A program made the position numbers and the translations under genes. This document shows, piece after piece, positions 30,241-38,989 of a stretch of DNA of 55,762 nucleotides. This DNA comes from Lysobacterales bacterium (lineage in GTDB: Bacteria > Pseudomonadota > Gammaproteobacteria > Xanthomonadales > Xanthomonadaceae). The stretch spans positions 1-55,762 of the forward strand of contig JAGRJY010000057.1 of the NCBI GenBank assembly GCA_020442465.1, written 5' to 3'. Each line of letters starts with the position of its first letter. Positions within the stretch are counted from its first letter, which is position 1. The notes under the pieces are model-generated. The model ran no database searches. It had not been told where the DNA came from and saw only the letters and a list, made by a program, of their open reading frames with translations.

Positions 30241-31347
30241 ATGACCCGAGCCACCGTACTGAATGACGTCCATCGCGCCGCCGGTGCCAAGATGGTCGAT
30301 TTCGGCGGCTGGGACATGCCGATCCACTACGGTTCGCAGATCGAAGAGCACCATCAGGTGCGCCGCGACGCCGGCATGTTCGATGTCTCGCACATGACCG
30401 TGGTCGACATTGAGGGCGCCAGTGCGCACGACTTCCTGCGCCGGCTGGTGGCGAACAGCGTCGACAAGCTGAAGAAGCCGGGCAAGGCGCTCTACACCTG
30501 CATGCTCAATGAAGCGGGTGGGGTGATCGACGACCTGATCGTTTACTTCCGCGCACCGCAGCGGTATCGACTGGTGGTCAATGCGGCCACGCGGGACAAG
30601 GACCTGCAGTGGATCAACGCGCAAGCCTCGGACTTCGACGTGCGCGTCGAGGAGCGTCCCGAGCTGGCGATGATCGCAGTGCAGGGGCCGAATGCGCGTG
30701 CGCGCGTCGTCGGGCTGTTGCCCGAGGATGCCCGCGCCACCGCCGAGAAGCTTGGCCGGTTTGCCGCCCTCGAAGTCGGCGATTGCTTTGTCGCCCGCAC
30801 CGGTTACACGGGTGAGGACGGCTTCGAGCTGACCATGCCCGCTGACCAGGCCGCCGACTGGTGGGGCCGTCTGCATGCCGTCGGTGTGCGACCGGCCGGA
30901 CTCGGCGCGCGCGACACGCTGCGCCTCGAGGCCGGCATGAATCTGTACGGCCAGGACATGGACGAAACCGTCTCACCTCTGGAGGCCGGCCTGGCTTGGA
31001 CGGTGGCATTCGATGAAGGCCGGGCCTTCGTCGGTCGGTCGGTACTGGAACAGCAGCGCGAGCACGGTGCGCCGCGCCAGCTGATCGGTGCGGTGATGGA
31101 CGACAAGGGCGTGCTGCGTCACGGGCAGCGCGTGCAGTGTGCGAGCGGCGAGGGAGAGGTGCTTTCCGGAACCTTCTCGCCCACCCTCGGCAAGGCGATC
31201 GCGATGATCCGGGTGCCCGCCGGTTCGGTCGACGGTCTGCAGGTCGACATTCGCGGGCGCTGGGTTGCGCTGCGAACCGTCGCGCTGCCGTTCGTGCGCG
31301 AAGGCAAGATTGCCGACGGTGTGCTCGATCCGACTCCGGCTCGATGA
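30241..31347 (+). CDS. gcvT: GcvT, aminomethyltransferase of glycine cleavage (T-protein)
   Basis: 368 residues, full length. Recognisable family segments are [20 protein letters not shown] at the start, [46 protein letters not shown] and [21 protein letters not shown]-protein transfers the one-carbon unit from lipoyl-bound aminomethyl on GcvH to tetrahydrofolate, releasing ammonia. gcvH follows 192 bases later; gcvP is not in this window. With purH nearby it touches folate one-carbon supply, but that proximity may be chance. Confidence 0.96.
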   Translation: MTRATVLNDVHRAAGAKMVDFGGWDMPIHYGSQIEEHHQVRRDAGMFDVSHMTVVDIEGASAHDFLRRLVANSVDKLKKPGKALYTCMLNEAGGVIDDLIVYFRAPQRYRLVVNAATRDKDLQWINAQASDFDVRVEERPELAMIAVQGPNARARVVGLLPEDARATAEKLGRFAALEVGDCFVARTGYTGEDGFELTMPADQAADWWGRLHAVGVRPAGLGARDTLRLEAGMNLYGQDMDETVSPLEAGLAWTVAFDEGRAFVGRSVLEQQREHGAPRQLIGAVMDDKGVLRHGQRVQCASGEGEVLSGTFSPTLGKAIAMIRVPAGSVDGLQVDIRGRWVALRTVALPFVREGKIADGVLDPTPAR

Positions 31348-31539
31348 AGCGGGAACGGACGGCTGGGCGCAAGGGAATCGGTCGCCGACGCCCGGCAACC
31401 GCCTCACGACCACCCGATCGGCACTACAATCCGGTTTGAGAAGCCTGCGCCCCGAAGGCGCAATGACGCACGGTTTGCCCGGATCGAAACCCTGCCGGGC
31501 GTTGCCACCCCATCCTGATCCCATGCACGGAGCTGTCCC

Positions 31540-31929
31540 ATGAAAGAACTGCCCGGAGATGTGAAGTTCGCCAAGTCGCACGAATGGGCGCGACTCGAGG
31601 ACGGCGGCCGAGTGACTGTTGGAATTTCCGATCACGCTCAGGAGTCGCTTGGCGACCTGGTCTACGTCGAGCTGCCGGATGTCGGCGATCACTTCGAGGC
31701 GGGAGCCGGCGCGGCGGTGGTCGAATCGGTCAAGGCTGCGTCGGACGTCTACGCGCCGGTTGCCGGCAAGGTGGTCGCGGTGAACGAGAAGCTCGGCGAA
31801 GCGCCCGAAACGATCAACGAGGATGCGTTCGGTGAGGGATGGATCTTCGTTCTGGAGGTCGATGACGCTTCCGAGATGGATGCGTTGATGTCGCCCGAGG
31901 ACTACGCCGAGCAGCTCGACGACGAGTAG
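31540..31929 (+). CDS. gcvH: GcvH, glycine cleavage H-protein
   Basis: 129 residues, the usual length. The lipoylation site is the Lys in [15 protein letters not shown]; the N-terminus [16 protein letters not shown] and C-terminal [13 protein letters not shown] are typical. It shuttles the aminomethyl group between GcvP and GcvT. A TACAAT at 31425-31430 in the gcvT-gcvH gap may be a -10 for separate expression, but no -35 is clear. An intrinsic terminator follows. Confidence 0.97.
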   Translation: MKELPGDVKFAKSHEWARLEDGGRVTVGISDHAQESLGDLVYVELPDVGDHFEAGAGAAVVESVKAASDVYAPVAGKVVAVNEKLGEAPETINEDAFGEGWIFVLEVDDASEMDALMSPEDYAEQLDDE

Positions 31930-31949
31930 CCGGTCGTATCCGGCGGGGG

Positions 31950-31983
31950 AAAAAGCCGCGCAAATCGCGCGGCTTTTTCTTTT
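31950..31983 (+). terminator. Rho-independent terminator after gcvH
   Basis: AAAAAGCCGCGC, loop, GCGCGGCTTTTTCTTTT, 20 bases past the gcvH stop. The A-rich 5' side means it could also stop transcription from the other side. Confidence 0.92.
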
Positions 31984-32042
31984 GCGACGCGCCAAACCGA
32001 CGATCGCCGCTGTCGCCTCCACCCGGTCGCCGGGCGCGCCGA

Positions 32043-32140
32043 CACTTAACACACAGGTTAGATTGCTGTTTTGGGGATTCGCGAATTTGCAAGACTGTTC
32101 AATGCTCGCAAGGCATGTTGGTGCAATAATATGTTAAGTG
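32043..32140. promoter_or_regulatory. A+T-rich regulatory segment with distant inverted repeat
   Basis: CACTTAAC at 32043-32050 is the exact reverse complement of GTTAAGTG at 32133-32140. The segment between is much richer in A+T than the surrounding DNA and includes TAATAT at 32127-32132. It may bind a nucleoid protein or regulator upstream of the H1-like gene. Function is inferred only. Confidence 0.4.
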
Positions 32141-32210
32141 CTGATTCCGCGATCCGGTCGGCGGACGCCGGGGCAGGGTGAACGGCGCAAAAAAAATTGT
32201 CGCGAACGTG

Positions 32211-32239
32211 TTGACAGTGCGATTTCTCGTGATTAGTTT
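32211..32239 (+). promoter_or_regulatory. Candidate promoter of the H1-like gene leader
   Basis: A perfect TTGACA, 17-base spacer and TAGTTT, in an A+T-rich stretch preceded by a run of A residues (an UP-element-like feature). Predicted transcript start is near 32246, giving a leader of about 240 bases. Confidence 0.6.
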
Positions 32240-32245
32240 TCGGCG

Positions 32246-32424
32246 AGCAGACACTCCTGCGGGAAGCGGTGATCAAACTGAGAGTCGAGCACGGCGTCAC
32301 ACGCACACGTTGCGAACAGACCTCCGGAAACGGAGCAGGTGGCCCTCTCTCCCTCTCGAATTCCCCGAGCCAGGAAGTGCACCCACGTCTTACGCCCGCG
32401 GTACCCGACTGCGGGCGTTTTTGT
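32246..32424 (+). ncRNA. Possible small RNA or attenuated leader upstream of the H1-like gene
   Basis: From the predicted start to an intrinsic-terminator-shaped hairpin there are about 180 bases without a convincing reading frame. Besides the terminator it contains a short stem with a GAAA tetraloop, CTCCG-GAAA-CGGAG at 32322-32335. It could be a stand-alone small RNA or a leader whose terminator limits read-through into the downstream gene. No known RNA family was recognised. Confidence 0.35.
32393..32422 (+). terminator. Terminator-like hairpin inside the H1-like gene leader
   Basis: CGCCCGC, 11-base loop, GCGGGCG, then TTTTT, 65 bases before the H1-like gene start. The 5' arm overlaps CTTACGCC (32389-32396), which is also the exact complement of GGCGTAAG at 32449-32456, so a second fold is possible. 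Confidence 0.65.
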
Positions 32425-32486
32425 GTGCGGCCATCGAGGGCCCACATAGGCGTAAGCAAGTCCCACTGACGAGGAGCGAGGGCGTT

Positions 32487-32948
32487 ATGGCCACGAAGAA
32501 AGCTGTTGCGAAGAAACCCGCCAAGAAGGCGGCCAAGAAGGCTGCACCGAAGAAAGCTGCGAAGAAGGCAGTGAAGAAGGTCGCCAAGAAGGCAGCACCG
32601 AAGAAGGCAGTGAAGAAGGCTGCCAAGAAGGTCGCCAAGAAGGCTGCGCCGAAGAAAGCCGCCAAGAAAACTGCCAAGAAGGCCGCCAAGAAGGTCGTGA
32701 AGAAGGCTGCCAAGAAGGCTGCACCGAAGAAGGCTGCGGCGAAGAAGACCGCCAAGAAGGCTGCCAAGAAGGTCGCCAAGAAGGCTGCACCGAAGAAGGC
32801 CGCCAAGAAGGCTGCCAAAAAGGCAGCTCCGAAGAAGAAGGCTGCCAAGAAAGCTGCCAAGAAGCCTGCCAAGAAGGCATCGCGCCGCAAGGCGGCGAAG
32901 CCCGCTGCGGAGCCTGCTCCTGCGGCTCCGGTTGCCACGGCTCTCTGA
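32487..32948 (+). CDS. Histone H1-like, Lys/Ala-rich DNA-binding protein
   Basis: 153 residues from the ATG at 32487 (MATKKAVAKKPAKK), preceded by GAGGAGCGAGGG. Almost the whole chain is built of KKAA, KKVA and KKAAPKKA units resembling the C-terminal tail of eukaryotic H1 and the AlgP/HctB-type proteins; only the last 25 residues (from SRRKAAKPAAEP) differ. Such disordered, strongly basic proteins bind and compact DNA. The frame is open upstream to 32178, but that part is the structured leader and is rejected. The repetitive coding sequence invites changes in repeat number. Confidence 0.9.
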   Translation: MATKKAVAKKPAKKAAKKAAPKKAAKKAVKKVAKKAAPKKAVKKAAKKVAKKAAPKKAAKKTAKKAAKKVVKKAAKKAAPKKAAAKKTAKKAAKKVAKKAAPKKAAKKAAKKAAPKKKAAKKAAKKPAKKASRRKAAKPAAEPAPAAPVATAL

Positions 32949-32960
32949 TTCGCGCGCGCG

Positions 32961-33049
32961 TCCCCGCCCGATTTGGCGGGGATGACGCGAGGCAACTCAA
33001 GTCCAGGGCGGGTCGCTCCATCAGCGACCCGAACCTGGATTTCTTTTTT
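32961..33049 (+). terminator. Two hairpins ending the H1-like transcript
   Basis: First hairpin TCCCCGCC/GGCGGGGA (32961-32982) has no T run. The second (33002-33049) has GGGTCGCT-ccatc-AGCGACCC nested in TCCAGG/CCTGGA, followed by TTTCTTTTTT, a strong intrinsic terminator. Confidence 0.85.
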
Positions 33050-33349
33050 GTGCCATCCGGGTAGCGCTTCCGCCGCTTCCTCCTGACTGCGTGGGTCATC
33101 GGCCCCAAGCTCGCAGCGCGCTGCGCCGGGTCACGCGATTTCTGTCGAAACTGATGTTCCTTCGGATCCGCCGGTCGGGATGCGCACTGCTTCCCTCACG
33201 ATTCGAAGCGCCGGTGCATGCGGATGCGCACAGCCCGAACGCCGACCGCCTGCTGACGCTGCGAACGGATTGCCAACCGGGGGTTGAGCCCGGTTGCGCG
33301 TGCGGCGGCTCGATCCCCACCGCGACGCCGACGGCGTCGGACGCTCGCT
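33050..33349. other. Intergenic stretch without a gene
   Basis: 300 bases between the H1-like gene terminator and the end of the serine hydrolase gene. Nothing recognisable on either strand. Confidence 0.5.
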
Positions 33350-34552
33350 TCAGCGACGCCCGCGCAAGGGGGTCTTCTCGAATCCGGTCCAGTCGCGCGA
33401 TGGCAGACCGAGCACGCGGTCGAGCGCCACCGCGAGCATGCCGCCGGGCGCCGAGCTCTCGCTGTTCCACAGCACCGCCATGCCGAACTTCTTGTCGGGA
33501 AGCATGCCGAGCATCGCCCGATAGCCTTGCACTGCGCCGGCATGGAAGACCAGTTCGTGGCCGGCATAGTCGAAGATGCGCCAGCCGGTGGCGTACTGGG
33601 CAGACTTGATGCGCGTGCCCCGCCAGCCGTTGCGACGCAGCTCCGTCGGCGTGGCGATTTGCGGACGCTGCAGGTCGGCGATCAGATCTGCATCGAGCAC
33701 CTCGGGCGCCATGCCCAGCTGGGCACGAATCCACGCGCCCATGTCACGTGCCGTGGCATTGACGCCCGCGGCCGGCGGCACCCGGTAGTAGGTTTCCTTC
33801 GGTCGCACCGCCATCCATCCACGCTTGCCGCGAACGTGTGGACGCGCCCAGCGTCGGCTCGACTCGAGTCCGTCGCGTCCGAACGTGGCGTTGTGCATGC
33901 CGAGTGGATGAAAGATGCGCGACTCGACCTGATGCGTGTAGAAGTCGCCGGTGGCGGCAAACACCAGGTCACTGACCAGACCGAAGGCGACGTTCTGGTA
34001 GGCGTAACAGGCGCCAGGCTGGCAGCGCAGCGGCGCTTCGCCGAGCTTGGCCGCGAGCACGGGGTAGGGCTTGTTCGCTTCCAGGTCGCGGTCGTAGGTA
34101 TGAAACGGCAGTCCCACCCGATGGCTCAGTACGTCGCGCAGGGTGACCTGCTGCGCTGCGCCTGGTGCGTTGAGCTGGAAGCCGGGAATCGGATCGGTGA
34201 CCCGGGTGTCCCAACGCAGTGCACCTTCCTGCACGAGCAACCCGCAGACCGCACCGGCGAATCCCTTCGACAGCGAAGCAAGGCGGAACGCCGTGTCCGC
34301 GTCGATTTTCTCGCGCGAACCGACCTGGGTGACCCCATAGCCTTCGACCCAGACGACTTCGCCCTCGACCACGATGACCATCGCCAGGCCGGGTATTCGA
34401 CCGAGCTGCACGACTTTCTGCGCAAGCAGGTCGAGCTGGCTGGTCAGCAAGGCTGCGGACGGCGCGGCGGCGCGCGCGAGTGATGCGGGCAGGGCCGAGA
34501 GGGTGGCGGCGAGGCCGAGCCAGAGGAGAAGACAACGGAACGAGTTCAGCAC
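33350..34552 (-). CDS. Secreted serine hydrolase of the beta-lactamase/class C family
   Basis: 400 residues with an N-terminal signal peptide (MLNSFRCLLLWLGLAATLSA to ARA). The penicillin-binding fold motifs are present: S93-L-S-K96 in RLASLSKGF, YQN in CYAYQNVAFG, and HAG in VFHAGAVQGYRA. The family includes AmpC, esterases EstB and D-amino-peptidases; the sequence does not distinguish these, and general annotation as a beta-lactamase-fold serine hydrolase is safest. It is divergent from the LemA gene. Confidence 0.85.
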   Translation of the reverse strand: MLNSFRCLLLWLGLAATLSALPASLARAAAPSAALLTSQLDLLAQKVVQLGRIPGLAMVIVVEGEVVWVEGYGVTQVGSREKIDADTAFRLASLSKGFAGAVCGLLVQEGALRWDTRVTDPIPGFQLNAPGAAQQVTLRDVLSHRVGLPFHTYDRDLEANKPYPVLAAKLGEAPLRCQPGACYAYQNVAFGLVSDLVFAATGDFYTHQVESRIFHPLGMHNATFGRDGLESSRRWARPHVRGKRGWMAVRPKETYYRVPPAAGVNATARDMGAWIRAQLGMAPEVLDADLIADLQRPQIATPTELRRNGWRGTRIKSAQYATGWRIFDYAGHELVFHAGAVQGYRAMLGMLPDKKFGMAVLWNSESSAPGGMLAVALDRVLGLPSRDWTGFEKTPLRGRR

Positions 34553-34851
34553 GGAAGCAATTCGGTTTCGAGTGACATGCGGGCCATTCTAGGGAGGCTG
34601 CGGTAACCGGGCATGACCGGAGGCGGCGCCGGAACGCTATCTTGTCGGCGCGAGGATTGCCACGTTTTTTGGCGAGGACCGTCGGTTCGTCGCTTCCTCG
34701 CAAGGCCGGCGCCCGCGAGGCGGTGATGACCGGGGTGGTTGGGAGAGTTATCGAAGCGGTCGGGTTCCGGTACCCTGAGCGCGAATGGGGGCAAGCTGGG
34801 CCGGCGGGCAACATCCCGCGCGGACCTTCCTTGGGGGATGGAGGGCAAGAC

Positions 34852-35448
34852 ATGTCGTCGATGCTGGTGATCTTCTTGTTGCTCGGTGGCCTGGTGATCT
34901 GGGTCGTGATGATCTACAACGGGCTGATCGGTGCGCGCAACGCGTACAAGAACGCCTACGCACAGATCGACGTGCAGCTGCACCGGAGGCACGACCTGAT
35001 TCCGAATCTGGTCGAGACCGCCAAGGCCTACATGGCCCACGAGAAGGGCACGCTCGAAGCCGTCATCCAGGCGCGCAACAGCGCCGTGCAGGCGGCGGGC
35101 GCGGCGAAAGCTGCACCCGGCGATGCGGCGGCCATGACCCAGCTGGCCGGAGCGGAGAACGCCCTGACCGCGTCGCTCGGCCGACTGTTTGCACTGGCCG
35201 AGGCCTACCCGGATCTCAAGGCGAACCAGAACATGATGCAGCTCAGCGAGGAGCTGACCTCCACCGAGAACAAGGTCGCGTTTGCGCGTCAGGCGTACAA
35301 CGACCAGGTGATGGCCTACAACAACCGCCGCGAGATGTTTCCGGGCAACATCGTGGCCGGCTCGTTCGGCTTCACCGCGGCGGCGCTGCTCGAGCTGGGT
35401 GAGGCCGAGGCGCACAAGCGCGAAGCACCGAAGGTGAGCTTCAACTGA
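34852..35448 (+). CDS. LemA-family protein
   Basis: 198 residues from the ATG at 34852, which puts the single N-terminal membrane helix (MLVIFLLLGGLVIWVVMIYN) at the start; the open frame extends 70 codons upstream without coding character. The core has the LemA signature YNGLIGARNAYKNAYAQIDV followed by RRHDLIPNLVETAKAYMAHE and a C-terminal SFGFTAAALLELGEAEAHKR. LemA proteins are anchored four-helix bundles of unclear role, often paired with M48 proteases, as here (23 bases before the next gene). Confidence 0.9.
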   Translation: MSSMLVIFLLLGGLVIWVVMIYNGLIGARNAYKNAYAQIDVQLHRRHDLIPNLVETAKAYMAHEKGTLEAVIQARNSAVQAAGAAKAAPGDAAAMTQLAGAENALTASLGRLFALAEAYPDLKANQNMMQLSEELTSTENKVAFARQAYNDQVMAYNNRREMFPGNIVAGSFGFTAAALLELGEAEAHKREAPKVSFN

Positions 35449-35471
35449 CAGCGCCCACGCAACGATCGCGC

Positions 35472-37433
35472 ATGGGATTCTTCGAACGCCAGGCATCGGC
35501 GCGGCGCAGCACCAAACGTCTGGTGCTGCTGTTCGCCGTGGCGGTGGTGCTGATCGTCGCCGCGGTGACCGCCGTCGTCATGCTCAGCCTCGCCATCGCC
35601 AACGGGTCGGACGTGATTCGTGAAGGCGGCGTAGCGGCCTGGGCGGGATCCCACACCTCCTTGATGCTTGGCGTGGCGCTGCTGGTGACGGCGTCGATCT
35701 GCCTGGCGTCGTGGTGGCGCGTGCACAGCCTGCGACAGGGCGGGAGCGAGGTCGCGCGTCAGCTTGGTGGTCGCGAAGTCGGCGAGGATTGCCGCGACCC
35801 GCTCGAACGCCGCCTGCGCAACGTGGTCGAGGAACTCGCCATCGCCGCGTGTTTGCCGGTGCCGGCGATCTTCGTCCTCGACAACGAGCCCGGCATCAAC
35901 GCCTTCGCTGCCGGGTACTCGCCCTCGGATGCGGCGATCGCGGTGACCCGCGGCACGCTGGAGCGGCTCAATCGCGACGAACTTCAGGGTGTGATCGCGC
36001 ACGAGTTCAGCCACATCCTCAACGGCGACATGCGCCTGAACATCCGTCTGATGGGCGTGTTGTTCGGCATCATCATGATCGGTCTGCTCGGGCGCAAACT
36101 GCTCATCCATGGCCGCGGTTCCGGCTCGCGCCAGCTGGCGCCGATGCTGGTCGGTGCGGCGGCGCTGATCGCGGTCGGCGCAGTCGGTGTGTTCGCCGCG
36201 CGGCTGATCAAGGCCGGCGTGTCGCGGTCGCGGGAAGTGCTTGCCGATGCCTCGGCGGTGCAGTTCACCCGCCAGAGCCAGGGTCTCGCCGGCGCACTCA
36301 AGAAGATCGCCGGCCTCGACCAGGGCTCCTCCCTGCAGACCGGCGAAGCCGAAGAGGTGTCGCACATGCTGTTCGGCGAATGGCGTGGCTACTCGGAGTG
36401 GTTCGCCACCCACCCGCCGGTGATGGAGCGAATACGCGTGCTCGATCCTGCGTTCGCCGTCGACAAGTTGCAGGGGCTGGTCGACAAGTGGCGCCACGCG
36501 CCGCCGCAGGGGCTCGAAGAAGATCGGCTGATGGGACTGGACGGTTCGGTCTCGCAAATCGACACCGTGGTGCTGCCGCCACCCGACAAGCAGTTCCGCC
36601 CGTATCCGGGCGCGACTGCCGCGCGGGTGGCGATGCCGATCCACGACGACGCGCGACGCGCCAGCGGCCTGCATCATGCGCTACCCGACCACCTGATCGA
36701 CGCCGCCCACGACCAGCGCAGCGCGGCGGCGCTTGTGCTGGCGATGCTGATCGACAGCGACCGCGCCATTCAGGCCCGACAGATCGCCGAGGTCGCGGTC
36801 GAGCTGGATGAAGATCAGGCCGACACCGTGGCCGAGCTGGCGCCGGCCTGCCATGCCTTGCATCCCGCGCTTCGTCTTCCGCTGGTGGCACTCGCCTTTC
36901 CTGCGCTGCGGCGCCGGCCGCGCCCCGAGCTCGAGTCGCTGATGCACTGCTCGGACAAGCTGATGCGCATCGACGGCAAGATTTCGCTGTTCGACTACTG
37001 CCTGTCGCGCCTGCTGCGCGTGCAGGTGCTCGAAGCCCTCGATCCCAGCCGCTACAAGGCGGCCGGCAAGCGCAAGTTGAAGGACTGTGCGCAGTCGCTG
37101 GCGGACCTGTTCGCCACCTTGGTCTCGCATGGCTACGAGGATCCTGCAGCCATGCGACGCGCCTACGTGGCCGGTCTGGTCGCGGTGCTGCCGGCGCACC
37201 GCTTCCAGTTCAATCCGCCCAAGTCCTGGGTCGCCGCGCTCGATCATGCGCTGGCCGATCTCGATGCGCTGGACTCGGCCGGCAAGCAGCTGCTGATCGA
37301 AGGCATGGTGGTCGCGGTCAGCCACGACGGGCGCATCAGCGTCAACGAGTCGGAACTGCTACGCACGGTTTGCGCCTGCCTTCACTGCCCGCTGCCGCCG
37401 GTAGTCGAGCAGCGCGCACGCGTGCGGCGCTGA
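35472..37433 (+). CDS. M48-family membrane metalloprotease with long C-terminal extension
   Basis: 653 residues. Two N-terminal membrane helices (LVLLFAVAVVLIVAAVTAVV and the segment near 65-85) precede an HtpX-like M48 domain. The zinc motif is H177-E-F-S-H181 in VIAHEFSHILNGDMRLN, with the third ligand Glu in SRSREVLADASAV; two more membrane helices lie between. After about residue 370 comes a soluble extension of about 280 residues, absent from HtpX. Its last part (AVSHDGRISVNESELLRTVC) resembles TerB-like helical domains. Together with LemA it looks like an inner-membrane quality-control or envelope-stress unit. The substrate is unknown. Confidence 0.88.
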   Translation: MGFFERQASARRSTKRLVLLFAVAVVLIVAAVTAVVMLSLAIANGSDVIREGGVAAWAGSHTSLMLGVALLVTASICLASWWRVHSLRQGGSEVARQLGGREVGEDCRDPLERRLRNVVEELAIAACLPVPAIFVLDNEPGINAFAAGYSPSDAAIAVTRGTLERLNRDELQGVIAHEFSHILNGDMRLNIRLMGVLFGIIMIGLLGRKLLIHGRGSGSRQLAPMLVGAAALIAVGAVGVFAARLIKAGVSRSREVLADASAVQFTRQSQGLAGALKKIAGLDQGSSLQTGEAEEVSHMLFGEWRGYSEWFATHPPVMERIRVLDPAFAVDKLQGLVDKWRHAPPQGLEEDRLMGLDGSVSQIDTVVLPPPDKQFRPYPGATAARVAMPIHDDARRASGLHHALPDHLIDAAHDQRSAAALVLAMLIDSDRAIQARQIAEVAVELDEDQADTVAELAPACHALHPALRLPLVALAFPALRRRPRPELESLMHCSDKLMRIDGKISLFDYCLSRLLRVQVLEALDPSRYKAAGKRKLKDCAQSLADLFATLVSHGYEDPAAMRRAYVAGLVAVLPAHRFQFNPPKSWVAALDHALADLDALDSAGKQLLIEGMVVAVSHDGRISVNESELLRTVCACLHCPLPPVVEQRARVRR

Positions 37434-37461
37434 GTGCGCGCGGTTCGCTGACCCGGGCCGT

Positions 37462-37480
37462 CGCCTGGTTTGGCCAGGCG
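37462..37480. terminator. Hairpin between convergent genes
   Basis: CGCCTGG-tttgg-CCAGGCG lies between the converging M48 and diguanylate cyclase genes. It has no T run, so it is only terminator-like. Confidence 0.4.
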
Positions 37481-37493
37481 TCGCGACAGCCCA

Positions 37494-38714
37494 TCAGTTC
37501 GTTTGCGGCTCCAGTGCCTCGGATGCGCTGGATGCCTGACGCGGGTCGCGAATGCGCACCTGGTTGCGCCCTGCTGCCTTGGCTGCATACAGCGCGCGAT
37601 CGGCGCGGCGCATCAGGTCGTCGAAGTCACGATCGACCGGCTCCAACACCGCGCCGCCGATGGAGACGGTGAAGCGGATGGATTCGCCGTCGTGGCGGAA
37701 GCCGCTGGATTCGATCAGGGCGCGGATCCGTTCGGCCAGGGTCGCGAGATGCTGCGCGCGATCGATCCAGGCAAGCACGACGAACTCCTCGCCGCCGAAG
37801 CGGCCGACGATGTCGCTGGTCCGGGCCATCGCGTGCATCTGGTTGGAGACGTGCTGCAGGGCTGCATCGCCGGCGGCGTGGCCATGGCGATCGTTGATCT
37901 GCTTGAAGTGATCGATGTCGACCACCAGTACCGCCAGGCGCTGGCCGGCCTCGCGGCGCGCCGCATGCACCGCGCGCTCGCCGGCGGATTCGAGCGAGCG
38001 CCGATTGAGCAGGCCGGTGAGGTGGTCGATCGCGGCGATGCGTTCGAGATTGCGCCGCACGCGGTCGGTGCACAGGAGCAGGAAGCTGGTCGTGCACACC
38101 ACCGGAACCAGTGCCGCGAACAGCGCGGTCAGGGTCAGCTCGATACTGCCGGTCAGCAGGGTGGGCACGGGCGCGGCCGACAGCGCATAGAAGACGGCAC
38201 GCACCACGAAGTAGCCGGCGGTGGCGATCAGGGTATACAGCAGGGTGGAGGCGCTGGCGCTGCGCAGGATGCCGCGCTGCTGTGCGAGGTGTCTCGCCGT
38301 CAGGCCCATGACCCAGGCCACGCACAGGGACACCACCACGTATCGAATGGTGATGTGGTCGTACATCAGGGTGAAGATGAAGGCGCCGAGGGTGTTGACC
38401 ACGGTGGGCAGCAGCAGGCCCCAGCGGTCGGGCCGGCCCTGAAAAAGTCGAACGCCGCGCAGGTATCCGCTCAACCCGAGCACCAGCAGGAAGTTCGGCA
38501 CCACGATGGCGAACATCGGATGCGCGCGACCCTGGAGCGAGAAAAGGATGTAGGCGCAGCCCTGTAGCGCTGTCCCCCACAGCCAGCTGGTCGCCGCAGG
38601 CTGCAGTTCGCGCGGCAAGTCGCGACGTGCGCTCGCCAGCACTGTGGCTTGCAACAGGCTCAGCAAGGCGCCAAGCAGAATCGCGCTGCGCACGTCGAAC
38701 AGGCTGTCGTTCAC
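37494..38714 (-). CDS. Membrane diguanylate cyclase (GGEEF)
   Basis: 406 residues. About six to seven membrane helices occupy residues 10-225. A GGDEF domain follows from AAIDHLTGLLNRRSLE, with metal-binding Asp in VVDIDHFKQINDRHGH, catalytic loop RFGGEEFVVL and the RTSD product-inhibition site exactly five residues before it. It should therefore make c-di-GMP under feedback control, unlike the GGDEL enzyme at 12245. The membrane part resembles a sensor module without a periplasmic domain. It is transcribed alone; the 275 bases upstream hold no clear signal. Confidence 0.9.
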   Translation of the reverse strand: MNDSLFDVRSAILLGALLSLLQATVLASARRDLPRELQPAATSWLWGTALQGCAYILFSLQGRAHPMFAIVVPNFLLVLGLSGYLRGVRLFQGRPDRWGLLLPTVVNTLGAFIFTLMYDHITIRYVVVSLCVAWVMGLTARHLAQQRGILRSASASTLLYTLIATAGYFVVRAVFYALSAAPVPTLLTGSIELTLTALFAALVPVVCTTSFLLLCTDRVRRNLERIAAIDHLTGLLNRRSLESAGERAVHAARREAGQRLAVLVVDIDHFKQINDRHGHAAGDAALQHVSNQMHAMARTSDIVGRFGGEEFVVLAWIDRAQHLATLAERIRALIESSGFRHDGESIRFTVSIGGAVLEPVDRDFDDLMRRADRALYAAKAAGRNQVRIRDPRQASSASEALEPQTN

Positions 38715-38989
38715 CGCGCGCGCCCTCCGCTGCGGGTTGCCCGCGCTGCGCTCCCGTGCGCTGGCCGGTCTGCATGTGCCCGGGTAAGGCGTCGGCGGAC
38801 GGTCCCACTCATGGCCGGATTGTCGATCCGCTACGCGCTTCGCTCAATGCGGACATTGCAAAAGATCGTCGTCGATTCGCCGGGCGGGCGAACGGATCGG
38901 AGGGTCGAGGCTGCGCTACGCCGCTTGGCCGGACCAACGTCCGTCGCCGCCGATCGGACGGCGACGAGGCCAGCGCCGGGTGCAGAGCG

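Noticed and set aside
32246..32424. 6S RNA
   Set aside because: Length is similar, but the long closing stem with a large central bubble was not recognisable, and the locus is not next to zapA or ygfA.
32389..32456. Classical attenuator with antiterminator
   Set aside because: The alternative pairing partner lies downstream of the terminator, so it is transcribed too late to prevent termination; only a later refolding role remains possible.
32178..32486. N-terminal extension of the H1-like protein
   Set aside because: The upstream part of the frame covers the promoter, leader and hairpin, has a different composition, and lacks a ribosome binding site; ATG 32487 has a strong one.
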